Source of the DNA: JALYUS01 sp038231255
GTDB taxonomy: Bacteria; Chloroflexota; Chloroflexia; Thermomicrobiales; JALYUS01
Reading direction: 5' to 3'
Assembly (NCBI GenBank): GCA_038231255.1
Contig: JBBRLR010000011.1
Location: forward strand, 1 to 64,000
DNA length: 64,000 nt
Shown piece after piece: positions 7,768 to 16,999 of the stretch (position 1 is the first letter of the stretch; each line of letters opens with the position of its first letter). The notes beneath the pieces are model-generated. The model was not told the DNA's origin. It saw only the letters and a list, made by a program, of their open reading frames with translations, and ran no database searches. The translations under genes and the position numbers were made by a program.

Positions 7768-9500
7768 CCAAAGGGGTAATCTCCGGGTGGCGGATCATGT
7801 CGCTCTTCTGCGTCTTTGCGCTGATTACAAGCGCGATTGGCTGGCGTCTCGTCTCCTTCCAGGTCGTCGGCAGCGAGCGCTTGCAGTCGCAGGGGCGGGA
7901 TTTCCGCGTTCAGGAGCAGACCTTGCTGCCGCGACGCGGGTTGATCCGTGACCGGGGCGGCCTCGTCCTGGCGACGAACATCCCCTCGACGGATATCTAC
8001 GTGACGCCCAAGAAACTGACGGATCGGGATCGCGTCAGGCTGGCACAGGAACTGTCCACGACCCTCACGATCCCGCTCGACACGATCTATGCCCGCGTCA
8101 ACAACACGGATGTCGAGTGGTCGCTCGTCGCGCGGCAACTCGATGACCCAACGGTCGCCGCGATCAAGGCGCGTTTTCCGCCGAAGGAGCATCCCGAGAT
8201 CGTCTACCAGGAAGTGCCGAAGCGCACCTATCCGAACGGGCCGTTTCTTTCGCCGCTGCTCGGTTTCACGAATGCCGGTGGGATGGGCGTGTACGGCGTC
8301 GAAGGGCGGTACAACGATCTGGTGGGCGGGGAGCCGGGCATCCTCGTCGCGGAAACCGATGTCGCGCGCCAGCCGCTTGCGTTCGGGCAGCAGCAATATC
8401 GCGCGCCGGTCGAGGGGGCCGATCTTTCGCTGACGATTGACGCCGCGATCCAGCGGATGGCCGAGGACGAACTGGCACGGACGATCAGCGAACAGGGGGC
8501 GCTCGGCGGCACCATCCTCGTGATGGACCCGAACACGGGTGCGATCCTTGCCTCCGCCTCCGCGCCGTCGTATGACCCGAACGCGTTCAACCGCGCGGAC
8601 CCGCAAAGTTACCTCAACCCCGCCGTCAGCGCGACCTACGAACCGGGCAGCACGTTCAAGATTTTTACGATGGCGGCCGGGTTGCAGACGGGTGGCATCA
8701 CGCCGCAAACGACGCTCGTTGACAATGGCTTCTCCAAAGTCGAGACGGACACGATTTACAACCTCGACCACAAGGCGTGGGGCCCGGAAACGATGGAGCA
8801 GGTGCTGGAGCGGTCATCGAACGTCGGCGCGTCGTACATCGCCAAGCGCACGGGCAAGGAGAACTTTTATGCAATGCTCCGTCAGTTCGGGATGGGCCAG
8901 AAGACGGGTGTGGATCTCGATGGGGAGGAGATCGGCATCGTCCGCTGGCCCGATAATCCGACGACGATCTGGAATCCGATTGACCTGTACACCAACTCGT
9001 TCGGCCAGGGGCTGACCGTCACGCCGCTGCAAATGGTCGCGGCGGCCTCGGCGATTGCCAACGGCGGTACACTCTACGCGCCGTACGTCGTCGGCCGCAT
9101 CGAGCGGCACGGCGATCTCGTGCAGGATCACCGGCCACAAGCCACCCGGCAGGTGATCAGCCCGGAAGTCGCGGCGACGGTGCGCCAAATGATGACCGAG
9201 GCGACGCACAAGGCTTTGGCGGACAAGATAAACCTGCCGGGGTATGATATTGCCGCGAAGACGGGGACGGCGCAGATCCCCGACCCGAAGACCGGCAGAT
9301 ACGTGGAGGACAAAACCATCGCCTCGATCATCTCCTTTTTCCCCGCCAACAAGCCGCTCTTTACTGTGCTCGTCAAGATAGACCAACCAAAAAAGAACTC
9401 GCTTGGTGGCGATGTCGCGGCGCCCGCGCTCGGCAGACTGGCGGGCGAGTTGCTGCGCTATGCGGGCGTCCCGCCCGCGCCAACAACGAGGAAGCCATGA
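7764..9500 (+). CDS. ftsI: Septal peptidoglycan transpeptidase (class B PBP, FtsI/Pbp3)
   Basis: The 578-residue protein has one N-terminal membrane anchor (about 10-30), a PBP dimerisation domain starting at RRGLIRDRGG, and a C-terminal transpeptidase domain. The catalytic serine is in STFK (about residue 296), with SSN (about 351) and KTGT (about 499) completing the penicillin-binding triad of motifs. It crosslinks septal peptidoglycan together with FtsW. No PASTA domains are present at the C-terminus, unlike some Gram-positive homologues. The start overlaps the ftsL stop (ATGA), indicating translational coupling. Confidence 0.94.
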   Translation: MTKGVISGWRIMSLFCVFALITSAIGWRLVSFQVVGSERLQSQGRDFRVQEQTLLPRRGLIRDRGGLVLATNIPSTDIYVTPKKLTDRDRVRLAQELSTTLTIPLDTIYARVNNTDVEWSLVARQLDDPTVAAIKARFPPKEHPEIVYQEVPKRTYPNGPFLSPLLGFTNAGGMGVYGVEGRYNDLVGGEPGILVAETDVARQPLAFGQQQYRAPVEGADLSLTIDAAIQRMAEDELARTISEQGALGGTILVMDPNTGAILASASAPSYDPNAFNRADPQSYLNPAVSATYEPGSTFKIFTMAAGLQTGGITPQTTLVDNGFSKVETDTIYNLDHKAWGPETMEQVLERSSNVGASYIAKRTGKENFYAMLRQFGMGQKTGVDLDGEEIGIVRWPDNPTTIWNPIDLYTNSFGQGLTVTPLQMVAAASAIANGGTLYAPYVVGRIERHGDLVQDHRPQATRQVISPEVAATVRQMMTEATHKALADKINLPGYDIAAKTGTAQIPDPKTGRYVEDKTIASIISFFPANKPLFTVLVKIDQPKKNSLGGDVAAPALGRLAGELLRYAGVPPAPTTRKP

Positions 9501-10969
9501 TTCGCCTGCGCGACGTGCTGACCGGCACGCGCGGGACGTTCGGCGGCGGCGCGGCGTTCCCGCCCGATTTTCTTTTCCGCGCAGTCGTGATTGATTCGCG
9601 CCAGGTGACGAAGGGCGCGCTCTTTTTCGCGCTGCCCGGTACGACGACCGATGGACATGCCTTCATTGGCCAGGCAGCGGAGCGCGGCGCGGCCTGCGCG
9701 GTCGTGCGCGCCGACTGGCTCGCGGGCCTGACTGCGGCGGGAACCGCGCCACCGATCCCCGTGATTGCCGTCCCCGAAACGCTGGCCGCGCTGCAAGACC
9801 TCGCTTCGTGGTGGCGCTCGCTCTATCCGGTGCCGCTCGTCGGCGTGACCGGCAGCGTCGGCAAGACGAGCACGAAAGAACTGATCGCGACGGTGCTCGG
9901 TCGGCGGTTCCGCGTGCTGCGCAATCCGGGCAACTTAAACGCGATCACCGGCATGCCGCTTGCCATCCTCGGCCTGACGCCGGATGTGCAAGTGGCGGTT
10001 GTCGAGATGGGGCTGTACGACGCGGGCGACATCGCGACGATGGTGAAGATTGCCCGCCCGCAGATTGGTGTCGTTACGAATGTCGGCGTCTCCCACGCGG
10101 AACGGCTCGGCTCGCAGGAAGCCTTGATCGCCAACAAGGGCGATCTCCCAGCCGGGTTGTCGCCCGACGGCTACGCGATCCTCAATGGCGACGACGCGAA
10201 TGTGCGCGGTATGCGATCGCGCACGGCGGCGCACGTCATCACCTACGGCCTGGATGACGGCAACGACATTCGGGCCTCGGATGTCGAGAGCGAGGGGCTG
10301 TCCGGTATCGCCTTCCGGTTAATGCTGCCCGGCGAACGCCCGGTGCGCGTGCGGTTGCCACTGCTGGGGCGGCACAGCGTACACACGGCGCTCGCCGCGA
10401 CGGGTGTGGCGCGGGTGCTCGGCCTCGCACTGGACGACATTCTGGCGGGTCTTCAGGGCGAGCAGACGCAGTTGCGTCTGTATACCGTGCCGGGGCCGAA
10501 CGGTGCGATGCTGATAGACGATTCGTACAACAGCAGCCCGCAGTCCACGCTCGCGGCGTTCAATCTGCTCGAAGAACTCGACGCATCCCGCCGGATCGCT
10601 GTGCTGGCGGACATGCTGGAACTTGGCGTCTACGAGGTCGAGGGGCATACGCAGGTCGGGCAGCGTGCCGCCGACGTAGTGGATCGGCTTTACACCTTCG
10701 GCAACCGTAGCAGGGTCACGGCGGACGCGGCGGTGATGGCCGGGATGGCGAAGAGCGCGGTGGTTGCCTTTTCGTCGGACAGTAAGGACGCACTCGCCCG
10801 CCAGTTGCACGCCGACTTGCGCCCTGGCGATGTCGTGCTCATCAAGGGGTCGCGCGGGATGCACATGGAAGAACTGGTTGACGCACTACGCACCCAAATA
10901 ACGGCGGAAACCGGGGCATCCTCGACCGACACGGCGAGCACGAAGACTAATCCAGGTGGTTTGGTATGA
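9497..10969 (+). CDS. murF: UDP-N-acetylmuramoyl-tripeptide--D-alanyl-D-alanine ligase
   Basis: The 490-residue Mur ligase adds D-Ala-D-Ala to UDP-MurNAc-tripeptide in the cytoplasm. The ATP-binding loop is GVTGSVGKTSTKE (about residue 118), and the family signatures NAITGMPLAILGL and DDSYNSSPQST are present, the latter typical of MurF. murE is not in this cluster and must lie elsewhere. The gene overlaps ftsI and mraY by ATGA junctions. The C-terminal 25 residues are a low-complexity Ser/Thr tail not expected in the family core. Confidence 0.95.
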   Translation: MIRLRDVLTGTRGTFGGGAAFPPDFLFRAVVIDSRQVTKGALFFALPGTTTDGHAFIGQAAERGAACAVVRADWLAGLTAAGTAPPIPVIAVPETLAALQDLASWWRSLYPVPLVGVTGSVGKTSTKELIATVLGRRFRVLRNPGNLNAITGMPLAILGLTPDVQVAVVEMGLYDAGDIATMVKIARPQIGVVTNVGVSHAERLGSQEALIANKGDLPAGLSPDGYAILNGDDANVRGMRSRTAAHVITYGLDDGNDIRASDVESEGLSGIAFRLMLPGERPVRVRLPLLGRHSVHTALAATGVARVLGLALDDILAGLQGEQTQLRLYTVPGPNGAMLIDDSYNSSPQSTLAAFNLLEELDASRRIAVLADMLELGVYEVEGHTQVGQRAADVVDRLYTFGNRSRVTADAAVMAGMAKSAVVAFSSDSKDALARQLHADLRPGDVVLIKGSRGMHMEELVDALRTQITAETGASSTDTASTKTNPGGLV

Positions 10970-11994
10970 CAACACCGATGCTTGCCCTCGTTGTTCTCCT
11001 GCGGACGGAGGTTTTGCCGACGCAGCCGCGGGCGAATCTCGCCGCGTCGCTAGCCCTCAGTGCGGTCGCCTTCGTGATGACCGTGGTGATCGGTCGGCCG
11101 ATCATCGCGACGCTCAAGCGGCACAAGATTGGCAAGCGCATCCGCGTTGAGGGGCCGGAAAGCCATCTCATCAAGATGGGCACGCCGACGATGGGCGGCA
11201 TCATGATCGCGACGAGCGTCGTCGTGCTCACGGCGATCTTCAACCTCGCGGGGCGGCTCTCGATGCTGCTGCCGCTCGGCGTGCTGCTCGCCTGCGGCGT
11301 GCTCGGCGCGGTGGACGACATGCTCAATCTCGTCGGCGGCACGCGCACCGGGCTGACCGCACGGTTCAAATTCGCCTGGCTTTTCCTGTTCGCGGCGGTC
11401 GCGGCATGGGTGCTCTACGGCCCGCTCGGCCTGCACAATATGTTCGTCCCGTTCGTCGGTAAATTCGACATCGGCATCGTCTATTTCCCGATTGCCCTGG
11501 TGAGCATCATGGGCTTCGCGCACGCCGTCAATCTGACGGACGGCCTGGACGCGCTCGCGGGCGGCACGGCGGCGATTGCGTACATCGTCTACGGGATCAT
11601 CGGCTATTTGCAGGGGCAATTGCAGGTCGTGACCTTCTGCTTCACGATGGTCGGCGCGCTGATCGGCTTTCTTTGGTACAACGCGCATCCGGCGCAGGTC
11701 TTCATGGGCGACACCGGGTCGCTCGCCATCGGCGCGGGGCTGGCGGTCGCCGCTTTCCAGACCGGCCAGTGGCTGATTCTCCCGATTGTTGGTCTGGTCT
11801 TTGTCGTTGTGACGCTTTCCGTGATGTTGCAGGTAAGTTACTTCAAACTCTCGCACGGCAAGCGCATCTTCAAGAAAGCGCCGATCCATCACCATTTCGA
11901 ACTGATCGGCTGGTCGGAAACGCAGGTGCAGATGCGCTTCTGGCTGGTCGGGATCGCGGCGGGGATGCTCGGCATCGCGCTCGCACTGTCGTAG
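10966..11994 (+). CDS. mraY: Phospho-N-acetylmuramoyl-pentapeptide-transferase
   Basis: The 342-residue integral membrane enzyme transfers phospho-MurNAc-pentapeptide to undecaprenyl phosphate, giving lipid I. About ten hydrophobic segments are visible. The catalytic and Mg-binding signatures are present: DD in VDDMLNL (about residue 117), NAHPAQVFMGDTGSLAIG (about 240), and the PIHHHFELIGW loop near the C-terminus. The length is usual for MraY. The start overlaps murF by ATGA. Confidence 0.96.
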   Translation: MTTPMLALVVLLRTEVLPTQPRANLAASLALSAVAFVMTVVIGRPIIATLKRHKIGKRIRVEGPESHLIKMGTPTMGGIMIATSVVVLTAIFNLAGRLSMLLPLGVLLACGVLGAVDDMLNLVGGTRTGLTARFKFAWLFLFAAVAAWVLYGPLGLHNMFVPFVGKFDIGIVYFPIALVSIMGFAHAVNLTDGLDALAGGTAAIAYIVYGIIGYLQGQLQVVTFCFTMVGALIGFLWYNAHPAQVFMGDTGSLAIGAGLAVAAFQTGQWLILPIVGLVFVVVTLSVMLQVSYFKLSHGKRIFKKAPIHHHFELIGWSETQVQMRFWLVGIAAGMLGIALALS

Positions 11995-12005
11995 GGGACG
12001 AGGCA

Positions 12006-13463
12006 ATGGCGGATCGAAGGGAAACGATAACTCTCCGCAGGAAACGCGCCCTGCTGATTGGCCTCGGACTGCACGAGGGCGGTGCGGGCGTCGTCCGCTT
12101 CCTCGTCCGCGCGGGGGCGGAGGTGACCGTGACCGACCGGCAGGGCGCGGCGGCGCTCGACGCGGCGATCCGCTCGCTGGACGGATTGCCCGTCACCTAC
12201 CGGCTCGGCGGGCACGAGGGTATTCGGGTGCGTGACTACGACCTCGTCGTGCGCAATCCCGCCGTCCCGGCGGACGCGCCGCTCCTGATGGAAGCGCGGG
12301 CGGCGGGCATCCCGGTCGAGATGGAGATGACGCTCTTCCTCGCTGCCTGCCCCGCGCCGGTCGTCGGTGTAACGGGAACGAAGGGCAAGACGACGACCGC
12401 GCTCTGGATCGGGCACATCCTCCGGCAGTGGAAACCGGAGACGGTGATCGCCGGGAACATGGGCATCTCCGCGCTCGATGCACTGCCCGCGATTGCGCCA
12501 AAAACGCCGGTGGTGCTGGAACTCTCGTCGTTCCAACTCGAAGCGACGGGCGAGCGCGGTTTGAGTCCACATATCGCCGTGATAACCAATCTCTCGACCG
12601 ATCACCTCGACCGCTACCCGAACCCCGAAGCGTATTGGGACGCGAAGTGGGACATCGCGCGCTACCAGACGGCGGGGGATACGTTGATCCTCCCTGCCTG
12701 GACCGAGGATGACACGCGCGACGATCCCGGTTTGGCATTTCTTGCCGCGCGTGTCGGGGCGGCGGCGGCACAGATCGTGCCGTTCGGCGCGCTCCCGCCC
12801 GCGAGCGGGTACCCGCCCGGTTCCTGGTGGGATGAAGGAACTGACACGCTCATCTGGACGGGGAGCACGGGCACGTTCCCGGTCGGGCGCGGGGGCGACC
12901 TTGCGCTACCGGGGGCACACAACCGGATCAATGCCGCCGCCGCCGCCGCCGCCGCGTTCGCCTGGGGCGCGCCCGTTGATGCGGTACGCGAAGGGTTGCG
13001 TACCTTCCGGGGCGTGCCGCATCGCTACGAAGACCTGGGCGCGATGGACGGCGTGCGCTACATCAACGACACCGCCGCGACCGCACCGGCGGCAGCGATC
13101 GCCGCCCTACACACGACGCCGGGGCCGGTGATTCTGCTCGCGGGCGGGTCGGACAAAGGACTCGACTTCACTGCCCTGGCGGATGCGATGCTCGGTGCGA
13201 AGGCAATCATTTTGTTCGATGGCCGGGTGCCGACGCCGCTCGCCGCGCTGCTTGAGGCGCGCGGCTATGCCGGGCCGGTCATCGGCCCGGTGGGGAACAT
13301 GGACGATGCCGTTGCGCGGGCGGTCGCGCTCGCCGTGCCGGGCGACACGGTGCTGCTCTCACCGGGGGCGGCGTCGTTCGGCGTTTTTCAGAACGAATTC
13401 GATCGCGGGGATCAGTTCCGCGTCGCCGTCGCGCGGTTGCGACGAGAAGCGGAGGCGCGCTGA
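12006..13463 (+). CDS. murD: UDP-N-acetylmuramoylalanine--D-glutamate ligase
   Basis: The 485-residue Mur ligase adds D-glutamate to UDP-MurNAc-L-Ala. The N-terminal Rossmann-like domain binds the UDP substrate; the ATP loop is GVTGTKGKTTT (about residue 121); the STDHLDRYPN and NDTAATAPAA segments are typical of MurD. I chose the ATG at 12006, 11 bases after mraY with a GGGACGAGG stretch upstream; the frame stays open far into mraY but that extension has no family similarity. It is followed directly by ftsW with a one-base overlap. Confidence 0.94.
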   Translation: MADRRETITLRRKRALLIGLGLHEGGAGVVRFLVRAGAEVTVTDRQGAAALDAAIRSLDGLPVTYRLGGHEGIRVRDYDLVVRNPAVPADAPLLMEARAAGIPVEMEMTLFLAACPAPVVGVTGTKGKTTTALWIGHILRQWKPETVIAGNMGISALDALPAIAPKTPVVLELSSFQLEATGERGLSPHIAVITNLSTDHLDRYPNPEAYWDAKWDIARYQTAGDTLILPAWTEDDTRDDPGLAFLAARVGAAAAQIVPFGALPPASGYPPGSWWDEGTDTLIWTGSTGTFPVGRGGDLALPGAHNRINAAAAAAAAFAWGAPVDAVREGLRTFRGVPHRYEDLGAMDGVRYINDTAATAPAAAIAALHTTPGPVILLAGGSDKGLDFTALADAMLGAKAIILFDGRVPTPLAALLEARGYAGPVIGPVGNMDDAVARAVALAVPGDTVLLSPGAASFGVFQNEFDRGDQFRVAVARLRREAEAR

Positions 13464-14671
13464 TGGTGGTCGAGCGGATTTCTTTGAACGGCGTGCGGAC
13501 GTCCGCGCGTCCCGTGCCGCCCGCACCCGCTGCGCCGCAGGGCCAGGTGGACACGGTACTCGTCGGCACGCTGATCGTGCTCGCCTCACTTGGCATGCTG
13601 GTGCTCTTCAGTGCGTCATACGCGGTCGGCATCCGCGACACGGGCGACGGCCTGTATTTCCTCAAGCGGCAACTTTCATCCGCCCTGCTGGGCATCGTGG
13701 CGCTGCTGATTACCTCACGGGTGGACTATCACTTCTGGCGGCGGCTCTCCGTGCCCGCGATGATCGGGACGGCGCTGTTGCTCCTCGCCGTCCTGCCGCT
13801 CGGGCGGACGGTCTTCGGCGCGCGCCGCTGGTTCGACCTCGGGCCGGTGCAGGTGCAGCCGAGCGAGATCATGAAGTTCGTCCTCATCCTCTATATGGCC
13901 GATCTGCTCGACCGGAAGGGGAGCCGGATTCGCCACTTCCTCAACGGCGCGATCCCCTTCGCGATCATCCTCGGCGCGATCCTCTTCCTCGTCATGCTCG
14001 AACCCGATCTCGGCACCGCGACGGTGCTCGCCGTCATTGGCCTCAGCGTTTTCCTGGTCGCCGGGGCGGATATCCGGCAACTCGGGCTGTTCCTGATGAG
14101 CGGCGTCGGCGCGTTCGCGCTGCTCGCGTTCACCGCGCCGTACCGGCGCGAGCGGTTGCTGCTCTTTTTGCACCCGGAGCGCGATCTGCGCGACGCGGGC
14201 TGGCAGCTCTGGCAGGCGCGGATCGCCCTCGGCGACGGCGGCATTTTCGGCCTCGGCCTCGGCGCGTCGCGGCAGAAATTCAGCTGGCTCCCGGCGGCGC
14301 ATACCGACGCGATTTTCGCGGTGATCGGCGAGGAACTTGGCCTCGTCGGCTGTGCCATCGTGATCGGGCTGTTCGCGGCGATGGCGGTACGCGGTTACCG
14401 CACGGCAATGCACGCACCGGATCGTTTCGGCGCGATCATGGCGACGGGGATCACGACCTGGCTGGTCTTTCAGGCGGTCATCAATATCGGCGGCGTGACG
14501 ACGGCGATCCCGTTCACCGGCGTGCCGTTGCCGCTCTTTTCGTACGGCGGCTCTTCTCTCGCGGTGACGCTCGGCGCGCTCGGCGTGTTGATTAGCATTT
14601 CCCGCACGACGCGCATACCCGAACGCGTGCGGCGTCGCGCGCCACAGACGGACGGAAACAGCGATGAGTGA
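13463..14671 (+). CDS. ftsW: SEDS-family septal peptidoglycan glycosyltransferase
   Basis: The 402-residue polytopic protein belongs to the SEDS family (FtsW/RodA). FtsW polymerises lipid II at the septum with its partner FtsI, encoded nearby. The proline-rich N-terminal tail (about 1-25) is cytoplasmic and about ten membrane segments follow. The SEDS signatures VQPSEIMK, EPDLGTA and PLFSYGGSS are present. FtsW rather than RodA is inferred from its position between murD and murC. A GTG/ATG run at the start overlaps murD (TGATG). Confidence 0.92.
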   Translation: MVVERISLNGVRTSARPVPPAPAAPQGQVDTVLVGTLIVLASLGMLVLFSASYAVGIRDTGDGLYFLKRQLSSALLGIVALLITSRVDYHFWRRLSVPAMIGTALLLLAVLPLGRTVFGARRWFDLGPVQVQPSEIMKFVLILYMADLLDRKGSRIRHFLNGAIPFAIILGAILFLVMLEPDLGTATVLAVIGLSVFLVAGADIRQLGLFLMSGVGAFALLAFTAPYRRERLLLFLHPERDLRDAGWQLWQARIALGDGGIFGLGLGASRQKFSWLPAAHTDAIFAVIGEELGLVGCAIVIGLFAAMAVRGYRTAMHAPDRFGAIMATGITTWLVFQAVINIGGVTTAIPFTGVPLPLFSYGGSSLAVTLGALGVLISISRTTRIPERVRRRAPQTDGNSDE

Positions 14672-16055
14672 GATGACGCGTGTCGACGTTATCCTTCCTC
14701 CCGTCGGGTCGGCAGTCCACTTCGTCGGGATCGGCGGCGCGGGGATGATCGGGCTGGCGCGCATCCTGCTCGCCCAGAGGTATCGCGTCACCGGGTCGGA
14801 TCGCGGCGACTCGCCCGGCCTGGCGACGCTGCGCGAACTCGGCGCAATGGTGCATGTCGGCCACGACGCCGCATATGTCGGTGATGCCGCGCTCGTTGTC
14901 ATCTCGGCGGCGGTGCGCGACGAGAATGTCGAGTTTGCGGCGGCGCGGGCGCGCGGCGTCCCGGTCGTCAAGCGGGCCGCGCTGCTCGGCGCGCTCGCGA
15001 ATGCGCGCCGCTGCATCGCCGTGGCGGGGTCGCACGGCAAGAGTACGACGAGCGGCATGATCGCCTTTATCCTCAGCACGCTCGGTCATGATCCGCTCTT
15101 TGTCGTCGGCGCGGAAGTGCGCGACCTCGGCACGAGCGCGCGGAATGGCGCAGGCCCGCTCGCCGTCGTGGAGGCGGACGAATACGACTACTCGTTCCTT
15201 CACCTCACCCCCGACATCGCGGTGATCACGAACATCGAGCATGACCACCCGGACATTTTTCCGACCGCTGACGCCTACCTTGCCGCTTTCGCCTGTTTCG
15301 CCGGGCAAACGCGAGACGGTGGGACGATCATCATCGGCAGCGACGATCCCAACGCGGTAACGATCACGGAAACGATGGCCGTGCAGACGGTGGGCGCCGG
15401 GCCGACTGCGGACTGGCGGATCATCTCGGAGACGGACGGCGTGGTGACATTGACCCATCGCGGCACACGGATTGGCCGCACGACGCTGACGGTGGCGGGC
15501 GAGCACAATGCGCGGAATGCGGCGATGGCCGTCGCGGCGTGCGCGGCGGTCGGTGTGGACGCAGACGAAGCCCTGCGCGTTGTCGCGGCCTATCGGGGCG
15601 TTGGGCGGCGATTCGAGGTTGTCGGTGAGACGGACGGCATCACCGTCATAGATGATTACGCGCATCACCCGACCGAGGTGCGAGCAACGCTCGCGGCGAC
15701 GCGGACGCGCTATCCGGGTCGGCGGATCGTCGCAGTCTTCCAGCCGCACACGTTCAGCCGCTCGGTGCTCTATGCAGCGGAGTTTGCTGCGGCATTGTCG
15801 GGTGCCGATGTCGCGTTCGTCACGGACATCTACGCGGCGCGGGAGCCGGACCCCGGCACGATCCACGCGCGCGACATTGCTGCTGCGGTCACGGGCGGGT
15901 GCGGGATCGCGAGCGGCGATCTCGCAGCGACGGTGGCACGGATCATGTCTGCCATGAAGCCGGGCGATGTCGTCCTGACGCTCGGTGCGGGCGACATCAC
16001 GACCGTCGGGTCACAGGTGTTGCGACTGCTGCAATCCAGTGAGGTGGCGCGATGA
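14664..16055 (+). CDS. murC: UDP-N-acetylmuramate--L-alanine ligase
   Basis: The 463-residue Mur ligase adds L-alanine to UDP-MurNAc, the first peptide addition. The UDP-binding GIGGAGMIGLARIL segment is at about residue 19, the ATP loop AGSHGKSTTSGMI at about 119, followed by EADEYD, HDHPD and the C-terminal DDYAHHPTEVRATL motif, all diagnostic of MurC. It overlaps ftsW by eight bases and murB by ATGA. No glutaredoxin or MurB fusion is present. Confidence 0.96.
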   Translation: MSEMTRVDVILPPVGSAVHFVGIGGAGMIGLARILLAQRYRVTGSDRGDSPGLATLRELGAMVHVGHDAAYVGDAALVVISAAVRDENVEFAAARARGVPVVKRAALLGALANARRCIAVAGSHGKSTTSGMIAFILSTLGHDPLFVVGAEVRDLGTSARNGAGPLAVVEADEYDYSFLHLTPDIAVITNIEHDHPDIFPTADAYLAAFACFAGQTRDGGTIIIGSDDPNAVTITETMAVQTVGAGPTADWRIISETDGVVTLTHRGTRIGRTTLTVAGEHNARNAAMAVAACAAVGVDADEALRVVAAYRGVGRRFEVVGETDGITVIDDYAHHPTEVRATLAATRTRYPGRRIVAVFQPHTFSRSVLYAAEFAAALSGADVAFVTDIYAAREPDPGTIHARDIAAAVTGGCGIASGDLAATVARIMSAMKPGDVVLTLGAGDITTVGSQVLRLLQSSEVAR

Positions 16056-16999
16056 CGGCGGGAGTGTATGTGGGCAATCGAGCGGCGATCAAAGCAAATG
16101 AGCCGCTGCGCCGTCACACGACACTGCACGTCGGCGGCCCGGCCGATTGGTTCCTCAAGATTGGCGCGGCGGATGGCGACGAACCGCTCCGCGACGCCCT
16201 TCGCTGGGCGGATGCGGAAGGGATCGCGGTGACGGTGATCGGCGGCGGCAGTAATGTCCTCGCGGCGGACGCGGGCGTGGACGGCCTCGTCATCAAACTG
16301 TTGACGCCGCGACCGACGATCCAGGTTGACACGAACGATCCCGCCATGCCGATTGTCACCGGGCACGCGGGGCTGCTGATGTCCGGGTTCGCGGAGGCGT
16401 GCGGCGAACGCGGACTGGCGGGGCTGGAATGGGCCGTCGGCCTACCGGGGACGCTTGGTGGCGCGGTTGCCAACAACGCGGGCGCGCACGGCGCGGAGAT
16501 GAGCGCGGCCTTCCTCGATGCGACGCTGATCCGGTACGACGGGACGCCGCAAACGATCACGGCGGACGATATGGCCTATGCGTACCGACATAGCGCGATC
16601 AAGGACGGCACGATTCCCGGCGTCCTGACGACGATCCGCGTGCGGCTCACGCCGGGCGACCCCGCCGAACTCCGCGCGCGGGCGATTGAGTATCACGATT
16701 GGCGCAAGACGGCCCAGCCGCAGGCGGCCTCGGCGGGTTCGATGTTCCAGAACCCGCCCGGCGATGCGGCGGGGCGGCTGATCGAGGCGTGCGGCTTGAA
16801 GGGTTACACGATCGGGCAGGCGCAGGTTTCGCCCGTCCACGCGAACTTCATCGTCAATCTGGGCAAAGCGACGGCGGCAGAGGTGCTGGCAGTCGGCGAT
16901 CATTGCCGTGCTTGTGTCGAAGCACGGTTCGGTATCGAACTCCACTACGAAGTGCAGCGCATCGGCCGGTGGGATGCGCGGGAGACGGGGAAATCATGA
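16052..16999 (+). CDS. murB: UDP-N-acetylenolpyruvoylglucosamine reductase
   Basis: The 315-residue FAD enzyme reduces UDP-GlcNAc-enolpyruvate to UDP-MurNAc using NADPH. The FAD-binding domain shows NTTL-like (RRHTTLHVGGPAD), GGGSNVL and GLEWAVGLPGTLGGAVANNAG motifs. The C-terminal substrate domain has YRHSAIKDG and the GSMFQNPPGDAAGRLIEA segment with the catalytic serine. The loop and residues fit the type IIb class of Gram-positive-like bacteria. It is coupled to murC and ddl by ATGA overlaps. Confidence 0.95.
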   Translation: MTAGVYVGNRAAIKANEPLRRHTTLHVGGPADWFLKIGAADGDEPLRDALRWADAEGIAVTVIGGGSNVLAADAGVDGLVIKLLTPRPTIQVDTNDPAMPIVTGHAGLLMSGFAEACGERGLAGLEWAVGLPGTLGGAVANNAGAHGAEMSAAFLDATLIRYDGTPQTITADDMAYAYRHSAIKDGTIPGVLTTIRVRLTPGDPAELRARAIEYHDWRKTAQPQAASAGSMFQNPPGDAAGRLIEACGLKGYTIGQAQVSPVHANFIVNLGKATAAEVLAVGDHCRACVEARFGIELHYEVQRIGRWDARETGKS